Source of the DNA: Bryobacterales bacterium
GTDB taxonomy: Bacteria; Acidobacteriota; Terriglobia; Bryobacterales; Bryobacteraceae
Direction: 5' to 3'
Assembly: GCA_003164035.1 (NCBI GenBank)
Contig: PLRS01000052.1
Span: forward strand, 24,968-71,389
Length of the DNA stretch: 46,422 bases
In this document: positions 1 to 6,961 of the stretch, in pieces
Layout: each line of letters opens with the position of its first letter
Position numbering within the stretch: position 1 is the stretch's first letter
Made by a program: the position numbers and the translations under genes
Notes under the pieces: model-generated
Told to the model about the DNA's origin: nothing
The model's database searches: none
Seen by the model: the letters and a program-made list of their open reading frames with translations, nothing else

Positions 1-2
1 TG

Positions 3-350
3 ATGATCGATTTCGCCCTGGCGGCCGAACGCAACGAAGGCATGAATTCGCGCGACGCCATCTACCAGGCCTGCCTGTTGCGGTTCCGGCCCATCATGAT
101 GACCACCATGTGCGCGCTGCTGGGCGGCCTGCCGATGGCGCTCGGCTGGGGCGCCGGCGCGGAGTTGCGCAAGCCTCTCGGAATTTCCATCGTTGGCGGC
201 CTCCTGGTCAGCCAGATGTTGACTTTGTTCACCACACCCGTGATTTATCTCTATTTCGACCGTCTTCGAAAGCGTTTCACCCGGCGGGAAAGTTACAAAC
301 ACCGCCCCGGGTTTCTGATTCCCGGCGGCCTGGCGGAGAGCGGCGACTAA
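3..350 (+). CDS. RND multidrug efflux permease, C-terminal end (partial)
   Basis: This is the last 115 codons of an inner-membrane proton-driven RND pump (AcrB/MdtBC/HAE1 type); the rest lies upstream of the window. Visible are the conserved loop [20 protein letters not shown] (residues 28-47 of the fragment), glycines before the final helix ([20 protein letters not shown]), and a charged tail after LYFDRLRK, all typical of the end of the second half of these pumps. Its stop overlaps the start of the next gene by one base (TAATG), so pump and outer-membrane channel are translated together. Substrate cannot be told. The fragment has no true start; the ATG at 3 is internal. Confidence 0.9.
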   Translation: MIDFALAAERNEGMNSRDAIYQACLLRFRPIMMTTMCALLGGLPMALGWGAGAELRKPLGISIVGGLLVSQMLTLFTTPVIYLYFDRLRKRFTRRESYKHRPGFLIPGGLAESGD

Positions 351-1837
351 TGACCCGACACTCGAAACTTGCGGTTCTTGCCTCTCTGCTCTGCTCCGGA
401 TGCACCATCGGCCCGCGATACCAGCGGCCGGTGACGCAGACGCCGCCACCGGTACTCAAGGAAATGGCCGGCAACGGCCAGTGGAAGATGGCCGCTCCCG
501 CCGATGGCCTGATGAAGGGCAAGTGGTGGGAGATTTTCGGCGATCCGCAACTGAACCGGCTGGAAGAGCTGGTCAACGTCAATAACCAGAACGTCAAGCA
601 GGCCGAAGCGCAGTTCCGGCAGGCGCGGGCAACCGTGCTGGCCAATCACGCCAACTACTATCCCTCGATTGGAACCAGCCCCGCCATCACCCAAAGCTAC
701 GTGGGAAGGAATGCGAAAGGGGCCGGAGCCAGCCAGAGCTTTTCCTTGCCTGTAGCTGCGACCTGGGAGCCGGATTTGTGGGGCCGGGTTCGTCTGTCGG
801 TCGAGAACGCGGTGGATAACGCGCAAGTGAGCGCGGCCGATCTCGAAAATATGCGGCTAAGCCAGCAGGCCCTGCTTGCCACCGATTACTTCCTGCTGTC
901 GGCGCAGGACATGCAGATGAAGGTGCTGAGCGATACCATCGAAACCTACCAGAAGAACCTGCAGCTCACCATCGACCGCCATACCGGCGGCGTGGCGTCG
1001 AGGTCCGATATTACCCTGGCCCAAACCCAGCTCGCCGGCGCGCAGGCTCAGTATTCGCAGATGCACATCGCGCGAGCCGAGGCCGAGCACGCGATTGCCG
1101 TGCTGACCGGCCAGTTGCCGTCCTCGCTCGATATCGGCGCCGGCAAGATCGCCGGCCCGCCTCCGCCCGTTCCCATGGGTGTTCCCTCGCAGCTTCTGGA
1201 GCGGCGTCCCGACATCGCCGCGGCCGAGCGCCAGGTGGCCGCGGCCAACGCGAGCATCGGTATTGCCCAGGCCGCTTACTACCCCACGCTGACTCTGTCG
1301 GCTACCCCCGGTCTGCTTTCGACAAGTCTGGCGAGCCTGTTTACCGCCGCGAGCCGCTATTGGTCCACGTCTCCCTCGGTCTCGCAAACGTTGTTCGATT
1401 TCGGCCGCCGTGGCGCCGCGCTCGAGAGCGCCCAAGCATCCTACGACGCAACCGTTGCCGGCTACCGGCAGACGGTTCTCTCCTCCTTTCAGGAGGTCGA
1501 GGACGATCTGGCGAACCTGCGCTATCTGGCCGAAGAGGCGGTGCAGGAGCAGGAAGCCGTGGTCGCCGCCGAAGAGGCGGTGACTCTCGAGATGGCACGG
1601 TATAGGGCGGGAACGGATTCCTACCTGAATGTCATCACCACCCAGATCATCGCATTAGGCGACGAGCAGACCGCCATCACCATCCTGCAGCAGCGCATGA
1701 GCGCGGCCGTGGATCTGGTCAAGGCCCTCGGCGGCGGTTGGGACGCCTCCACCTTGCCGTCGGTCAACGTGCTTCGCTCCGAGGCGTTGGGCGATCCGAA
1801 GACCACACAAAACGTGGCTCACCCGGCCGGAAAATAA
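350..1837 (+). CDS. OprM/NodT-family outer-membrane efflux lipoprotein
   Basis: Outer-membrane channel of a tripartite RND efflux system, about 495 residues, the usual OprM length. The start at 350 gives a lipoprotein signal ([18 protein letters not shown]) with the acylated Cys at about residue 18, followed by the family motif IGPRYQRP. Two OEP repeats follow. Diagnostic segments are WWEIFGDPQL near the N-terminus, LLERRPDIAAAERQVAAAN in the middle and a late SFQEVEDDLANLR stretch. The reading frame is open further upstream, to 110, but that part lies inside the permease gene and is not used. It overlaps the permease stop by one base. The periplasmic adaptor gene is presumably upstream of the window. 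Confidence 0.92.
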   Translation: MTRHSKLAVLASLLCSGCTIGPRYQRPVTQTPPPVLKEMAGNGQWKMAAPADGLMKGKWWEIFGDPQLNRLEELVNVNNQNVKQAEAQFRQARATVLANHANYYPSIGTSPAITQSYVGRNAKGAGASQSFSLPVAATWEPDLWGRVRLSVENAVDNAQVSAADLENMRLSQQALLATDYFLLSAQDMQMKVLSDTIETYQKNLQLTIDRHTGGVASRSDITLAQTQLAGAQAQYSQMHIARAEAEHAIAVLTGQLPSSLDIGAGKIAGPPPPVPMGVPSQLLERRPDIAAAERQVAAANASIGIAQAAYYPTLTLSATPGLLSTSLASLFTAASRYWSTSPSVSQTLFDFGRRGAALESAQASYDATVAGYRQTVLSSFQEVEDDLANLRYLAEEAVQEQEAVVAAEEAVTLEMARYRAGTDSYLNVITTQIIALGDEQTAITILQQRMSAAVDLVKALGGGWDASTLPSVNVLRSEALGDPKTTQNVAHPAGK

Positions 1838-1852
1838 GCGGAACCACCTTGG

Positions 1853-1892
1853 TGGCGCAGGCGCTCTGCCGGCAGCGCCGAGATTCCGAACT
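1853..1892 (+). repeat. Interspersed hairpin repeat, copy 1 (family C)
   Basis: Forty bases aligning without gaps to 46361-46400 (29 of 40 identical by eye). Shared blocks are TGGCGCA at the start and GCCGAGA plus TCCGAACT at the end. The variable middle keeps a small hairpin: GCAGG/TCTGC here versus GCAAG/CTTGC in the other copy, so the stem is preserved by paired changes. It follows the efflux operon. Function unknown. Confidence 0.55.
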
Positions 1893-1901
1893 GACCCAGG
1901 G

Positions 1902-1991
1902 GTGAGACAGACGATCGTTTTTTGTCGCCTGTCAGGCTGTTAGGGCTTGGCGAGGGGCCGACAGACCACAAAAAACGATGGTCTGTCCCAC
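1902..1991. repeat. Palindromic interspersed element, copy 1 (family A)
   Basis: A 90-bp element with inverted ends: it begins GTGAGACAGACGATCGT and ends ACGATGGTCTGTCCCAC, which are near-reverse complements, and the inner flanks also pair, giving one long hairpin. A second full copy is at 11093-11176 and a degenerate partial one near 15445-15470. It resembles a REP/MITE-type non-coding element and encodes no protein. Confidence 0.7.
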
Positions 1992-2021
1992 CGGCTCGCC
2001 GCCGAAACTGGCTCAACGCAA

Positions 2022-2057
2022 ATTCCACGACATCAGTTCGGAGATTCGTCTCGGCGC
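2022..2057. repeat. Interspersed repeat, copy 1 (family B)
   Basis: Shares ATTC-ACGACATC, then AGTTCGGAGATT, GTCT and GGCGC in the same order with 3574-3611, differing by a few bases and a 3-nt indel. Part of it (AGTTCGGA ... CTCGGCGCT) is also the inverted counterpart of AGCGCCGAGATTCCGAACT at 1874-1892, so the 1.87-2.06 kb gap is itself bounded by an inverted repeat. Confidence 0.5.
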
Positions 2058-2119
2058 TTCCTCGATCGGAGTGAGAACCTGGCTTTCGGTAAACCCCCTT
2101 GGCCCGCGCAAGATCGGAA

Positions 2120-2512
2120 TTACTTTTTTGTGTCCGCCGGTTTAGCGGGCTCGGAAGGCGCCGACCCTTTCAGCTTGGCCAAGGACTCTTCCACGCGCTT
2201 CTTGAAATCACCCGCGTCGTCGTGCGCGGGTCCGCGATAGCTCGACTGGATTTGCATCGTACAGCCGGACCCCTCGGCGTTTAAGAGAACGGAGTTGGTT
2301 CGCTGGCGGATCGCCCCGGCAAAATTGTAGGAAGCGGTCATTTCGGTGTTATCGGTCGAAATGATGCCGTAGTGTCCCGAATTCCTGAGGGTGTCCTTGA
2401 CCGCGGCCCACAACTCGCTGCAAGGAACGGGGTAGGTGTCCTGGTGGGTTTTGGCGAATGCCGGCACGGCAAGAGCAAGCGACACCAAAGCGACAATTAT
2501 AGATTTAACCAT
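2120..2512 (-). CDS. Small secreted protein of unknown function
   Basis: A 130-residue protein with a clear Sec signal peptide (MVKSIIVALVSLALAVPAFA, cut after AFA). The mature part has a CSELWAAVKDTL segment, a middle likely to be beta-rich (MTASYNFAGA, NSVLLNAEGSGCTMQIQSSY) and a lysine/proline-rich tail ending PAKPADTKK. Two cysteines, at about 31 and 84, could form a disulfide. I recognise no family with certainty; small exported proteins of this kind are common in Acidobacteriota. It is monocistronic and has its own candidate promoter at 2551-2579. Confidence 0.75.
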   Translation of the reverse strand: MVKSIIVALVSLALAVPAFAKTHQDTYPVPCSELWAAVKDTLRNSGHYGIISTDNTEMTASYNFAGAIRQRTNSVLLNAEGSGCTMQIQSSYRGPAHDDAGDFKKRVEESLAKLKGSAPSEPAKPADTKK

Positions 2513-2550
2513 GGTATTATTTATCAGAATAAACGATCTGTTTCACCGAA

Positions 2551-2579
2551 AGTATACGCCCTGCCGCTCCTCGACGCAA
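2551..2579 (-). promoter_or_regulatory. Candidate sigma-70 promoter for the small secreted protein
   Basis: On the minus strand TTGCGT (2574-2579) and TATACT (2551-2556) are separated by exactly 17 nt. A start of transcription about 7 nt downstream would leave a leader of roughly 30 nt before the ATG at 2512. The -35 half matches the consensus only partly. Confidence 0.5.
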
Positions 2580-2629
2580 TCGCCAGCCCAATTTAGCAGG
2601 GCATTTAGCGGCGGCGATAAGGCCAGCAG

Positions 2630-3499
2630 TTAACCCATTAATTGTCGGATGTAGGCCAGGTTCTTGCGCATATCGGCCTCCACCGTAAATCCGGCATGGG
2701 TGTCGGTTTCAAGGTTTGCCGCCCCCCGGAACCCGATATCGCCAATGGCTTCGATTACTCGCGGGATAGGAATCGTCCCCTCCCCCAGGTAGTGAGGGTT
2801 GTCCTTCAAATGGAACTGGCAGATCCGGTCCTTACCCAGCCAGCGGATCTCTTTCACCACGTCGAAGCCGGCGCCCGCCGAATTCCCGATATCGTAATAC
2901 ACCGACACGCTTTTCGACCTGGCGCGGTCCATGATGCGAACGTTGTCCTCGGCCGAGATGGTGTCTTCGAGCCCCAGAATGACGCCGGCCTTCTCCGCCT
3001 CGGGCGCGACCTCGCCCAGGGCGTCGGCCACCGCATTCCCTTCGTCCCGGTTCAGAATGGCCCATTTCCCGAAGAACGGGAGAAGCAGCACCCTGGTCTT
3101 CAACGCGCTGGTCAGGCGGATGGAATCGCGCACCCATTGGATGGCGAGCCGGTCGCTCTTCAGCCCGTTGTCGTGAAGCTTATCGACGCAGGTTCCGTCG
3201 ATCGGAATCTTGTGTTCTCTCGAAAGACTCAGATAACGAGCAACGATCGCCGGATCGTCCAGCGGCATTTTGTCGTTGACCAGGCGCCTGCCGAAGGAAA
3301 CCTGGACACCCTCAAAGCCGATTCGCGCCGCCAGCGGCAGCGCCTCCGGGTTGGCGCCCAGATTCAGGTTCCAGTCGGTGACGCCGATGGACACGTTGCG
3401 GGCAGCGCCGCCGGCCAGACGCCCGCCAACTCCGGCGAACGCCGCAAGTTGGAGCAGAGTACGACGCGTGATCTTTGCCACGAGGTTATCCGCCTCCAT
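2630..3499 (-). CDS. Tat-exported TIM-barrel sugar isomerase/epimerase-like protein
   Basis: A 289-residue AP-endonuclease-2-type TIM barrel of the xylose isomerase-like/IolE group. The N-terminus carries a twin-arginine signal (ITRRTLLQLAAFAGVGG), a frequent arrangement in secreted members of this family in Acidobacteriota. Barrel strands with acidic or His metal ligands are visible: ILGLEDTISAEDN (the Glu), VYYDIGNSAGAG (the Asp), CQFHLKDNPHYLGEG (the His) and ANLETDTH (the last Glu), so the metal site looks complete. Substrate unknown. It is divergent from the tagaturonate epimerase-like gene, suggesting sugar-acid or polyol catabolism, but no shared operator was found. A later start at the GTG before AKITRR is also possible. 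Confidence 0.8.
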   Translation of the reverse strand: MEADNLVAKITRRTLLQLAAFAGVGGRLAGGAARNVSIGVTDWNLNLGANPEALPLAARIGFEGVQVSFGRRLVNDKMPLDDPAIVARYLSLSREHKIPIDGTCVDKLHDNGLKSDRLAIQWVRDSIRLTSALKTRVLLLPFFGKWAILNRDEGNAVADALGEVAPEAEKAGVILGLEDTISAEDNVRIMDRARSKSVSVYYDIGNSAGAGFDVVKEIRWLGKDRICQFHLKDNPHYLGEGTIPIPRVIEAIGDIGFRGAANLETDTHAGFTVEADMRKNLAYIRQLMG

Positions 3500-3573
3500 T
3501 CGAGGACTTTTCAGTCTGATTCATGATACCCGAACCGGGCTCGCTCCGATACCCGAAATGGCCACCGTCTCCG

Positions 3574-3611
3574 ATTCTACGACATCGCCAGTTCGGAGAT
3601 TGGTCTGGCGC
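3574..3611. repeat. Interspersed repeat, copy 2 (family B)
   Basis: Second copy of the sequence at 2022-2057, with an extra GCC before AGTTCGGAGATT. It lies in the divergent gap upstream of the promoter at 3657-3686. Confidence 0.5.
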
Positions 3612-3656
3612 GCCTGGATTTAGCATTACTAAAAGTGCGGTTTAATGAGAGCCTGC

Positions 3657-3686
3657 TTGACCGGGAACTGCGTCACCACCTATAGT
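3657..3686 (+). promoter_or_regulatory. Sigma-70-type promoter of the uxaE-like gene
   Basis: TTGACC (3657-3662) and TATAGT (3681-3686) are 18 nt apart. Transcription would start near 3693, leaving a leader of about 14 nt that includes the AGGAG-like site before the GTG at 3707. This is the best consensus promoter in the window. Confidence 0.65.
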
Positions 3687-3706
3687 CACAGGCAGGTCAG
3701 GAGCTT

Positions 3707-4978
3707 GTGAGCAAAACACCCGGCAGTGTCGTTTTGGAAAAATATTCCCTTGGAGTGGGCGACCGCTTCGCCCATCAGGCCAAAGCCCAATTAGCGGCGT
3801 GTGTGCGCGCGGCCGAAGCCGGGCGCGTGGTGATACCGGTTTGGAACAAATCGAACCGCGAGCACACCACGGTCGGCTCGCAGCCGGAGAGCGCGCGGCG
3901 GGCGGCGGACGGCGCGGTCGAAGCCCTCGGCTGGGCGCACTCTTACTATCTCGACGCCGATCATATTACCTTCGGCACGGTCGGCCGGTTCCTGGCGTTC
4001 TGCGATTTCTTTACTCTCGACGTGGCCGAGGCCATCGGCAAACCCCCGGCCGCGGGCGCGGTCGAAAAGTTCCTGGCGCGCCATCCGGAGTTGCAGGGAC
4101 GGATCGAGATTCCGGGCATCGCCGAGCCGTTTCAGGTGACCGCGGACGAAGCCGGCCGGGCCGCGGCGAAATACCTGGGCGCGGTGTCGGAAGCCGCCGG
4201 GATTTATCGCAAGATTGCCACCCACAAGCCGGCGGGGAGCTTCGTCACCGAAGTTTCCATGGACGAAACCGATTCGCCCCAAACCCCGCCCGAACTGCTG
4301 CTCATTCTGGCCGCCATCGCGGATGCCGCGATTCCCATTCAAACCATCGCCCCCAAGTTCACCGGACGCTTCAACAAAGGCGTGGATTACGTGGGCAATG
4401 TGGAGCAATTCGAGAAGGAGTTTAGCGCGGACCTGGCGGTGATCGGCTTCGCGGTGAGCCGCTACGGGATGGCCTCCAACCTGAAGCTGAGCGTACACTC
4501 AGGCAGCGACAAGTTTTCCATTTACGGGCCGATTCGGCGCTCCCTGGCGCGCTTCGGCGCCGGCGTACACGTGAAGACGGCGGGTACCACCTGGCTGGAG
4601 GAGCTGATTGGCCTGGCCGAGGCCGGTCCGGAAGGGCTGGCGCTGGCCAAAGAGGTTTACGCCCAGGCACATGCCCACCAGAGGGAGCTCTGTGCCCCGT
4701 ATGCCAGCGTGATCGATATCGATCCCGCGTGTCTGCCCACCCCGGACGCGGTAGACGTCTGGGGCTGGGAGCAATATGCCGGAGCGTTGCGCCACGACCC
4801 GGCGAATCCGCTGTTCAATCCCAATTTCCGCCAACTGCTGCACGTCGCCTACAAGGTGGCGGCCAAGATGGGCAGCCGTTACACGGATATGCTGGTGGCC
4901 GCGGAGCCATCGATCGCCCGGAATGTGACCGAGAACTTATTCGAGCGTCACATTCGGCCGCTGTTTCTGAGCGACTGA
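3707..4978 (+). CDS. uxaE: Tagaturonate epimerase family protein (UxaE-like)
   Basis: A 423-residue cytoplasmic protein resembling the UxaE family, which interconverts D-tagaturonate and D-fructuronate in galacturonate catabolism (known from Thermotoga). Supporting segments are WNKSNREHTTVGS, YYLDADHITFGTV, FVTEVSMDETDSPQTPPE, APKFTGRFNKGVDYVGN, LSVHSGSDKFSIYGPI and FGAGVHVKTAGTTWLEELIG. The acidic and His residues in these blocks fit a metal-dependent sugar-acid enzyme. Translation starts at GTG with an AGGAG-like site a few bases upstream. It is alone on its strand. Reaction direction and exact substrate are inferred from the family only. Confidence 0.75.
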   Translation: MSKTPGSVVLEKYSLGVGDRFAHQAKAQLAACVRAAEAGRVVIPVWNKSNREHTTVGSQPESARRAADGAVEALGWAHSYYLDADHITFGTVGRFLAFCDFFTLDVAEAIGKPPAAGAVEKFLARHPELQGRIEIPGIAEPFQVTADEAGRAAAKYLGAVSEAAGIYRKIATHKPAGSFVTEVSMDETDSPQTPPELLLILAAIADAAIPIQTIAPKFTGRFNKGVDYVGNVEQFEKEFSADLAVIGFAVSRYGMASNLKLSVHSGSDKFSIYGPIRRSLARFGAGVHVKTAGTTWLEELIGLAEAGPEGLALAKEVYAQAHAHQRELCAPYASVIDIDPACLPTPDAVDVWGWEQYAGALRHDPANPLFNPNFRQLLHVAYKVAAKMGSRYTDMLVAAEPSIARNVTENLFERHIRPLFLSD

Positions 4979-5064
4979 TGCCCGGCGGGCTGGGTACAGT
5001 CCTTTCTCCGCTTGCCGCGGACGCGCCGAACCGCGTCTTTTCCTTCCAGCCGGGAAACCGCCGT

Positions 5065-5094
5065 TTGCATGGTCGTATTGCTTTTTAGTAGCAT
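5065..5094 (+). promoter_or_regulatory. Possible promoter for the VWFA protein gene
   Basis: TTGCAT (5065-5070) and TAGCAT (5089-5094) are spaced by 18 nt, 27 nt before the start codon at 5122. The -10 half is weak, so this is tentative. Confidence 0.35.
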
Positions 5095-5121
5095 CACACA
5101 TACATGAAGTAAGTCTCGCGG

Positions 5122-6858
5122 ATGCCAAACTCCATGAACAGGCGGTCGCTGGCGGGTTTCTCGGCAACGGTATTGGTCTGCGCCCTCAACCACCCTACCG
5201 GCGCGGCTGAGCCCGGCGAGGTGCGCATCCGCTACGCGCCGTATCGCCCTCCCTCGGCTGTCATCTCAGTCGAAACCAACCTCGTCGAACTCGGCGTCAC
5301 CGTGCGGGACCGCAAAGGCGCGCCGATCGGCGGCTTGCAAGCCTCCGATTTCCAGGTCTTCGATAATCTGAAGCCGCAAATCGTCACGTCCTTCTCCGAG
5401 CGGCGTGCCGAGCCGGCGCTTGCCAGGGGGGCCGCGGCGGGCTTTTCCAACCCGCTGCTTTCCGCCATTCCTCCGGCCGGAGCGGTTGTCGCCGCCGCCC
5501 CGCCTCGCACCATCGCCCTCTTCTTCGACGATACCCACTCCGGACTCGCCGGTTTCGACCGCTCCAAGCACGCCGCCCAGAAGATGATCGCGGATGGTCT
5601 CGGTCCCGGCGACCGCGTCGGCATCTTTACCGGTTCGGGCGCGGTCACGCTCGATTTCACCGCGGACACCAAAACCCTGCTGGCCACCCTGGCGGGCATG
5701 CGCCGCCATCCGGATGCCGGCTCCAACCGCGGATACGGCGTCTGCCCCACCCTGACCGCTTACCAGGCCTACGTGATCGCGAAACACCTCGACGGCATGG
5801 CGAAAATGGTTGCCGTGGCCGACCTCAGAACCTGCGAACCGACAATCCCCGAGGAGGTCGCCGAGGTGCAGGCGCAGGACGCCGCCGAAACCGCCTGGGA
5901 CCTGCTCCGGAATCAGTCCTCCAAAGTGCTCGACATGCTCGCGCCCGTCGTCCGCCATTTGGCTGCCGCGCCGGGGACCCGTATTCTGCTCATGGTCTCG
6001 CCTGGCTTCGTCACCGACGGCATGGATCGGCAGCTCGGCGGGTTGGCCGACGTCTGCCTGCGCGCTCACATCGTGGTCAATGCGCTGGACGATGAGGGCC
6101 TGCTGTCGGGCGGCCGGGACTCGCCCGAATCGCTCGGCTCGCAAGGCGGTCCCAGAGTCGCCTGGGCCGAACGCACGCTGGCGCAGAGGACCCAGGCCGT
6201 CACCGGGTTTCTCGCCGACGCGGCCGCCGCCACCGGTGGCCGGTTCATCCACAACAGCAACGACCTGCCCGGTGGTTTGCGGACTCTCGCCGCCGCTCCC
6301 GAGGTTTCCTACCTGCTCGGCTTCTCTCCATCCGCAAAGCCCGACGGCAAATATCACAAGCTCAAAGTGACCACGAGCAAACCGGGCGGCTATCGGGTGA
6401 GTGCCCGCCCAGGCTATTTCGCCGCCCTTCCCTCGGAACGAAGCGAAACCGCGCAGCAGCGCATCGATCGCGTGTTCGCTTCCGGACAGTTACTCAGCCA
6501 GGTTCCAGCCGCCGTCAGAGTCGGCGCCGTGGATCGCAGAGACGGCCGCTACACGATTGAGGTAAACATCACGCTGGACGCCAAGCGTCTGCCCTTCACC
6601 GCCAGGAATGGCAGAAGCCTGCAGGAACTGACTTTCGTGACCGTGCTGGAAGACGCGGCCGGCAACTATCTGCAGGGCAAACAAGCCGTGATGGACATGG
6701 CCCTGACGGCGGCCACCCGCGCCGATCTGGAAACCAGGGGCATCAAGGCCGTCACATCTTTTCTTGCCGGCAAAGGCTCGTACCGCATTCGGGAGGTTAT
6801 CCGCGAAGCCGTCCGAAACCGCCTTACCGCCTCCAATTCGCCGGTCGAGCTCCGCTAG
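5122..6858 (+). CDS. Secreted VWFA-related acidobacterial-domain protein
   Basis: A 578-residue protein of the TIGR03436 type, a family expanded in Acidobacteriota. An export signal (MNRRSLAGFSATVLVCALNH...GAA) is followed by the hallmark ISVETNLVELGVTVRDRKG and LQASDFQVFDN (residues about 48-81). The VWA fold begins at IALFFDDTHS (131-140), where D-D-T-H-S can serve as a MIDAS-type metal site. Later blocks are LLMVSPGF, a glycine-rich FLADAAAATGGRFIHNSNDL and SYLLGFSPSAKPDGKYHKLKV. The C-terminal ~140 residues form a separate beta-rich region. The start may be 5122 or the ATG at 5134. It precedes a TonB receptor gene by about 100 bp. Ligand and partner are unknown. Confidence 0.85.
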   Translation: MPNSMNRRSLAGFSATVLVCALNHPTGAAEPGEVRIRYAPYRPPSAVISVETNLVELGVTVRDRKGAPIGGLQASDFQVFDNLKPQIVTSFSERRAEPALARGAAAGFSNPLLSAIPPAGAVVAAAPPRTIALFFDDTHSGLAGFDRSKHAAQKMIADGLGPGDRVGIFTGSGAVTLDFTADTKTLLATLAGMRRHPDAGSNRGYGVCPTLTAYQAYVIAKHLDGMAKMVAVADLRTCEPTIPEEVAEVQAQDAAETAWDLLRNQSSKVLDMLAPVVRHLAAAPGTRILLMVSPGFVTDGMDRQLGGLADVCLRAHIVVNALDDEGLLSGGRDSPESLGSQGGPRVAWAERTLAQRTQAVTGFLADAAAATGGRFIHNSNDLPGGLRTLAAAPEVSYLLGFSPSAKPDGKYHKLKVTTSKPGGYRVSARPGYFAALPSERSETAQQRIDRVFASGQLLSQVPAAVRVGAVDRRDGRYTIEVNITLDAKRLPFTARNGRSLQELTFVTVLEDAAGNYLQGKQAVMDMALTAATRADLETRGIKAVTSFLAGKGSYRIREVIREAVRNRLTASNSPVELR

Positions 6859-6961
6859 CCTTTCACCCTTCCGTCATCCATACGTCATCACCCTCTCATT
6901 TCACTTCTCTATCATCACCCAAGGGGTCTGTAAATCCTTTTGATACGGGGAGGAAAGTCCT

